Assembly (NCBI RefSeq): GCF_020169515.1
Contig: NZ_JAHMHW010000023.1
Location: 1-64,000 of the forward strand
DNA from: Paenibacillus vietnamensis
Lineage (GTDB): Bacteria > Bacillota > Bacilli > Paenibacillales > Paenibacillaceae
Direction: 5' to 3'
DNA: 64,000 bases
The notes under the pieces are model-generated. The model did no database searches. It was not told where the DNA came from and was given only the letters and a program-made list of their open reading frames with translations. The translations under genes and the position numbers were made by a program. Position 1 is the stretch's first letter. Every line of letters begins with the position of its first letter. This document shows, one piece after another, positions 60,169-64,000 of this stretch.

Positions 60169-61773
60169 GTGACCAAATATATATTTGTAACAGGCGGTGT
60201 CGTGTCGTCTCTTGGCAAAGGGATTACGGCGGCCTCTCTCGGACGATTGCTCAAGAACAGAGGCTTGAAGGTAACGATTCAGAAGTTCGACCCTTACATT
60301 AACGTGGACCCTGGAACGATGAGTCCTTATCAGCACGGCGAAGTATTCGTAACGGACGACGGGGCGGAAACGGATCTGGATTTAGGTCACTATGAGCGTT
60401 TTATCGATATTAACCTGTCGAAGAACAACAATGTGACATCGGGCAAAATTTACTCCAGCGTCATTAACAAAGAGCGCCGCGGCGATTATTTGGGCGGTAC
60501 CGTTCAAGTTATCCCGCATATTACGAATGAAATTAAGGAACGTGTATTCCGTGCGGGCAAGGAAGCGGGCTCGGACGTCGTAATCACCGAGATCGGCGGT
60601 ACGGTCGGCGACATCGAGAGCTTGCCGTTCCTGGAAGCGATCCGTCAAATTAAGAGCGACATCGGCCGCGATAACGTCATGTACATCCACGTTACGCTGA
60701 TTCCTTATATCAAAGCCGCAGGCGAGGTAAAAACGAAGCCGACCCAGCACAGCGTTAAGGAACTGCGCAGCATCGGGATCCAGCCGAACGTGATCGTATG
60801 CCGTACCGAATATCCTTTGGCTGAAGACATGAAGCGTAAGATCGGCTTGTTCTGCGATATCGATGCCAACGCGGTTGTCGAATGCCGCGATGCATCGACC
60901 TTGTACGAGGTGCCGCTCATGCTTCGCGAGGAAGGCCTTGACGAGCTAGTCGTCAACCACCTTAAGCTTACGGCGGGACAGCCGGACATGCGCGAGTGGG
61001 AAGGCTTGGTCGAACGCGTGAAGTCACTGCACAAAACGACCGAGATTGCCATTGTCGGCAAATATGTCGCTCTTCACGACGCATATCTCAGCATCGTGGA
61101 ATCGCTTGGACATGCCGGCATCGCATTCGAATCGGAAGTGAATATCCGCTGGGTGAACGCGGAAGAGCTGACGGAGCAGAACATTGCGGAGCAGCTTGAC
61201 GGCGTTCACGGCATTCTGGTGCCGGGAGGCTTTGGCGACCGCGGCATCGAAGGCAAAATTACGGCAATCAAGTATGCCCGCGAGAACAAAATCCCGTTCT
61301 TCGGCATTTGCCTCGGCATGCAGGTAGCCGTGATCGAATTTGCGCGCAACGCTGCAGGTTTGAATCAGGCGAACAGCTCGGAGATCAATCCTGCGACGCC
61401 GTATCCGGTCATCGACTTGCTGCCGGACCAGAAGGATGTCGAGGATATGGGCGGCACGATGCGCCTTGGCCTTTACCCATGCAAGCTGGTGCCTGAGACG
61501 CTTGCGGCCAGAGAGTATGACGACGAGCTCGTATACGAGCGTCACCGCCACCGTTACGAATTTAACAATGAATACCGTGAGGCGATTGAATCGGCCGGTC
61601 TTCGCATTTCAGGGACATCGCCGGACGGCCGTCTCGTGGAAATGGTGGAAATTGCCGATCACCCTTGGTTCCTGGCCGTTCAATTCCATCCGGAATTTAC
61701 CTCCAGACCGAACCGTCCGCAGCCGTTGTTCCGCGGATTTGTACAAGCTGCGCTTACTTATTCCGGCCAGTAA
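60169..61773 (+). CDS. pyrG: CTP synthase
   Basis: 534-residue synthase converting UTP, ATP and glutamine to CTP. The N-terminal kinase-like domain starts FVTGGVVSSLGKGI and the C-terminal glutaminase carries the nucleophile in FFGICLGMQ and the His-Glu in FHPEF. The GTG start at 60169 has GGAGGG upstream; the longer in-frame reading from 60004 covers the attenuator and is rejected. Expression is likely set by the CTP-sensing leader. Confidence 0.97.
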   Translation: MTKYIFVTGGVVSSLGKGITAASLGRLLKNRGLKVTIQKFDPYINVDPGTMSPYQHGEVFVTDDGAETDLDLGHYERFIDINLSKNNNVTSGKIYSSVINKERRGDYLGGTVQVIPHITNEIKERVFRAGKEAGSDVVITEIGGTVGDIESLPFLEAIRQIKSDIGRDNVMYIHVTLIPYIKAAGEVKTKPTQHSVKELRSIGIQPNVIVCRTEYPLAEDMKRKIGLFCDIDANAVVECRDASTLYEVPLMLREEGLDELVVNHLKLTAGQPDMREWEGLVERVKSLHKTTEIAIVGKYVALHDAYLSIVESLGHAGIAFESEVNIRWVNAEELTEQNIAEQLDGVHGILVPGGFGDRGIEGKITAIKYARENKIPFFGICLGMQVAVIEFARNAAGLNQANSSEINPATPYPVIDLLPDQKDVEDMGGTMRLGLYPCKLVPETLAAREYDDELVYERHRHRYEFNNEYREAIESAGLRISGTSPDGRLVEMVEIADHPWFLAVQFHPEFTSRPNRPQPLFRGFVQAALTYSGQ

Positions 61774-61837
61774 ACGACCATTTTTTGACGATTGTACATT
61801 CTTTAACAGCATCCGATAAGTTTTTCTCGAGGCGAGA

Positions 61838-61863
61838 AGGATTATATACCCCGCTGGGCGAAT
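61838..61863 (+). promoter_or_regulatory. SigH-type promoter of spo0F
   Basis: AGGATTA (61838-61844) and GAAT (61860-61863) preceded by GGC; the 12-base gap matches the SigH consensus RnAGGAWWW-(11-12)-RnnGAATWW. The start lies about 67 bases upstream of the spo0F TTG, as expected of the sporulation-phase promoter. Confidence 0.65.
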
Positions 61864-61929
61864 ATATTAACGATTATGGAAGAGTTGGCCAAAATTGTTG
61901 GTGAAGCTCAGTCACGGGAGGTATATCAG

Positions 61930-62328
61930 TTGGAGAAGAAGAAAGTGTTGATTGTCGATGATCAGAATGGGATCCGGGTGCTGTTGATGGAAGTGTTCAG
62001 CAGTGAAGGCTACAACACGTTTCAAGCGTCTAATGGCAAGCTTGCTTTGGAGATCGTGAAGAACGACGCGCCCGACCTGGTATTGCTGGACATGAAGATT
62101 CCCGGCATGGACGGTCTGGAAATTTTGAAGCATGTGAAAGCGATCGACCGCAACATCAAAGTCATCATGATGACCGCATACGGTGAGCTCGATATGATTA
62201 AGGAAGCGACGGATCTTGGCGCATTGATGCATTTTACGAAGCCTTTCGACATCGACGAGATGCGGATCGCGGTAAATATGCAGCTGCGCGGAGGCAGCTC
62301 GCCGAGCAGGTTCGCCATCGGTTCATAA
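61930..62328 (+). CDS. spo0F: sporulation response regulator Spo0F
   Basis: 132-residue single receiver domain without DNA-binding output. Acidic pocket Asp10-Asp11, phospho-acceptor Asp54 in LVLLDMKIPGMDG (the same number as in Bacillus), a Thr in MMTAYGE and a Lys in FTKPFD. It passes phosphate from sporulation kinases to Spo0B. TTG at 61930 has GGGAGG eight bases upstream. The adjacent rpoE, pyrG and fba genes match the Bacillus order. Confidence 0.95.
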   Translation: MEKKKVLIVDDQNGIRVLLMEVFSSEGYNTFQASNGKLALEIVKNDAPDLVLLDMKIPGMDGLEILKHVKAIDRNIKVIMMTAYGELDMIKEATDLGALMHFTKPFDIDEMRIAVNMQLRGGSSPSRFAIGS

Positions 62329-62338
62329 TCAGTACGTT

Positions 62339-62380
62339 AACGGCATCGTCTCTTTACCGGAGACGGTGTCGTTTTTTTTT
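62339..62380 (+). terminator. terminator of spo0F
   Basis: ACGGCATCGTCTC / GAGACGGTGTCGT followed by nine T. Confidence 0.9.
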
Positions 62381-62430
62381 TGCAGCCCGGCGATATAAAA
62401 CAAGCTTTACCTTTTCGAGCCGCGATATGG

Positions 62431-62436
62431 TATAAT
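62431..62436 (+). promoter_or_regulatory. -10 element of fba promoter
   Basis: TATAAT at 62431-62436 preceded by TGG, an extended -10; a weak TTTACC lies 19 bases upstream at 62406. Confidence 0.5.
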
Positions 62437-62506
62437 GACTCAGAATGACAAGTCGGAACGGGCTTGAATAAGAAAGATAAAACATTTTTTAGGAGGAAAG
62501 ACAACT

Positions 62507-63361
62507 ATGCCGTTAGTGTCGATGAATGAATTTTTTCCAAAAGCAAAAGCCAACAAATTTGCGGTAGGTCAGTTCAACATGAACAACCTGGAGTTCGCCC
62601 AAGCGACTGTTGAAGCCGCTATGGAAGAAAACTCGCCGTTTATTTACGGTGTAAGCGAAGGCGCATTGAAATATATGGGCATTGAATTTACAGTAGCAAT
62701 GGCTGAAGCCGCTGCTAAGAAATCCGGTCTTCCTATCGCGCTTCACCTTGACCATGGCAGCTCGTTCGAAGTCGCTATGAAGTGTATCCGCGCAGGCTTC
62801 TCTTCCGTAATGTTCGATGGTTCCCACTACGGGCTCGAAGAAAACATCGCTCTTACGAAAGAAGTCGTTAAAGCCGCTCGCGCTATGGGCGTATCCGTTG
62901 AAGGCGAGCTGGGAACAATCGGCGGCGTTGAGGACGACCTGAGCGTTGACGAAGAGCACGCAACTTTGGCTAAGCCTGAGGAAGCTATCCGTTTCTATGA
63001 AGAGACTGGCGTAGACTGCCTGGCTATCGCTGTAGGTACAGCTCACGGCATGTACAAAGGCGAACCGAAGATCCACTACGATATTATCCAAAAAGTAGCC
63101 GACGCCATTCCGGTACCGGTTGTATTGCACGGCGGTTCCGGCGTTCCGGACGAAGCGATCCGTTTGTCGATCCAAGCCGGCGTAGGCAAAATCAACGTGA
63201 ACACTGAGAACCAAGTGGCTTGCACAAACGCAATCCGCGAAGTGCTTAGCGCCAACGGAGAAGTATATGATCCGCGCAAATACTTGACTCCTGCACGCAA
63301 TGCAATGGTAGCCGTAATCAGAGAAAAAATCCGCTTGTTCGGAAGCAGCAACCAAGCGTAA
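62507..63361 (+). CDS. fba: class II fructose-bisphosphate aldolase
   Basis: 284-residue zinc aldolase of glycolysis and gluconeogenesis. Zinc ligands include the His of LHLDHGSS (about 83-86) and the later HG motifs AVGTAHGMYKG and LHGGSGVP. Start ATG follows AGGAGG. High-expression codon use is apparent. A Y-shaped terminator separates it from murA. Confidence 0.97.
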   Translation: MPLVSMNEFFPKAKANKFAVGQFNMNNLEFAQATVEAAMEENSPFIYGVSEGALKYMGIEFTVAMAEAAAKKSGLPIALHLDHGSSFEVAMKCIRAGFSSVMFDGSHYGLEENIALTKEVVKAARAMGVSVEGELGTIGGVEDDLSVDEEHATLAKPEEAIRFYEETGVDCLAIAVGTAHGMYKGEPKIHYDIIQKVADAIPVPVVLHGGSGVPDEAIRLSIQAGVGKINVNTENQVACTNAIREVLSANGEVYDPRKYLTPARNAMVAVIREKIRLFGSSNQA

Positions 63362-63380
63362 CAAACAGGAACAAGGGACG

Positions 63381-63452
63381 AGGAACCGCCTGCTACCGGC
63401 ATCTGACGGCGTAAGCCGGCCTTAAGGCCGGTAACGGCGGTTCTTTCCTTTG
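63381..63452 (+). terminator. branched terminator between fba and murA
   Basis: GAACCGCC (63383) pairs with GGCGGTTC (63436) and encloses an inner stem CCGGCCTTAAGGCCGG; T-rich sequence follows. Confidence 0.75.
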
Positions 63453-63486
63453 TTCTCTTCCAACTAACGGGAGGAACAATAATTAG

Positions 63487-64000
63487 ATGGAGAAATTGAT
63501 GATACGCGGAGGACGACCGCTGCGCGGAACCGTTCAAATCAGCGGAGCTAAGAACAGTGCAGTTGCGCTGTTGCCGGCAGCTATTTTAGCAGAGTCGGAA
63601 GTTATTTTGGACAATTTACCGAAGATCAGCGATGTGGCAGTTTACAGTGAAATCTTGCAAGAGCTTGGCGCAACCGTCATACGTGACGGAGACATGATGC
63701 GCATTGATCCATCCAGGCTCGTTTCCAAGCCGATGCCTAACGGCAAGGTCAAATTATTGCGCGCGTCTTATTACTTGATGGGCGCGATGCTCGGAAGATT
63801 CGGGGAAGCGACGATAGGTCTGCCTGGCGGCTGCAACTTCGAGCCGCGGCCAATCGATCAGCATATTAAAGGTTTTGAAGCATTAGGCGCAACGGTAACC
63901 AATGAACATGGTTCCATACGAATTTCCGCCGATAAGCTGCGCGGGGCGAAAATTTATCTCGACGTTGCCAGCGTCGGGGCGACGATTAACATTATGCTGG
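63487..64000 (+). CDS. murA: UDP-GlcNAc 1-carboxyvinyltransferase, 3' truncated by window
   Basis: First 171 codons of MurA, which adds enolpyruvate to UDP-GlcNAc, the first committed step of peptidoglycan synthesis. The UDP-GlcNAc-binding motif SGAKNSAV is near residue 19, and the catalytic Cys is in PGGCNFEPRPID (MurA usually reads GCxIGPRPID, so FE replaces IG). ATG follows GGGAGG. The gene continues past the window edge. Confidence 0.95.
   Translation, partial: MEKLMIRGGRPLRGTVQISGAKNSAVALLPAAILAESEVILDNLPKISDVAVYSEILQELGATVIRDGDMMRIDPSRLVSKPMPNGKVKLLRASYYLMGAMLGRFGEATIGLPGGCNFEPRPIDQHIKGFEALGATVTNEHGSIRISADKLRGAKIYLDVASVGATINIML

Noticed and set aside
1..64000. CRISPR arrays, rRNA genes, prophage or intact insertion sequences
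   Set aside because: No regularly spaced identical repeats, rRNA stretches, integrase/transposase or phage genes were recognised.

Overview
The window reads as chromosome of a spore-forming, motile, low-to-mid GC Gram-positive bacterium close to Paenibacillus or Cohnella. Gene order follows Bacillus in several blocks (guaB-dacA-pdxS-pdxT-serS-tRNA-Ser; ywhD, pbpG, speE, speB; DUF1934-argS; rpoE-pyrG-spo0F-fba-murA). GGAGG-type ribosome sites, frequent TTG/GTG starts, SigA-type promoters and sporulation genes fit this. No rRNA, CRISPR array, prophage or intact insertion sequence was seen.

Layout. 0-8 kb: Eis-like acetyltransferase, guaB, dacA, vitamin B6 synthase, serS, tRNA-Ser. 8-15 kb: three small proteins (one SspP-like spore protein), lipoprotein, small membrane proteins, a PadR operon ending in a decayed FtsW-like gene, tRNA-Arg, and a murE-racemase pair. 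15-21 kb: Spo0E-like phosphatase, tadA, an orphan PAS histidine kinase behind a DnaA-box cluster, rluF-like gene and motAB. 21-28 kb: MFS sugar carrier, photolyase, an NlpC/P60 hydrolase under a c-di-AMP riboswitch, M1 peptidase. 29-32 kb: ECF sigma/anti-sigma operon with two membrane proteins. 32-36 kb: heme-copper quinol oxidase. 36-42 kb: polysaccharide deacetylase, class A PBP, spermidine pathway. 42-52 kb: YesMN-type two-component system, sugar ABC transporter without ATPase, GH2 beta-galactosidase. 52-58 kb: frameshifted nucleotidase, uracil/inosine-type glycosylase, argS, subtilase. 59-64 kb: rpoE, pyrG, spo0F, fba, start of murA.

Themes. Sporulation phosphorelay parts recur: Spo0E-like protein with Spo0A-box-like sites upstream, PAS kinase with DnaA boxes upstream, spo0F with a SigH-type promoter. 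Two dispersed intergenic repeat families are present: family A (four units arranged two forward, two reverse, at about 11.3 and 49.0 kb) and family B (about 50 bp with an internal dyad, at about 24.9, 28.8, 47.2, 59.8 and 59.9 kb), one copy of which supplies the apparent -35 box of pyrG. No wholly new gene system was recognised; the most novel items are these repeats, the DnaA-box/kinase arrangement, a sigma factor apparently starting at ATT or CTG, and the remnant or frameshifted genes.
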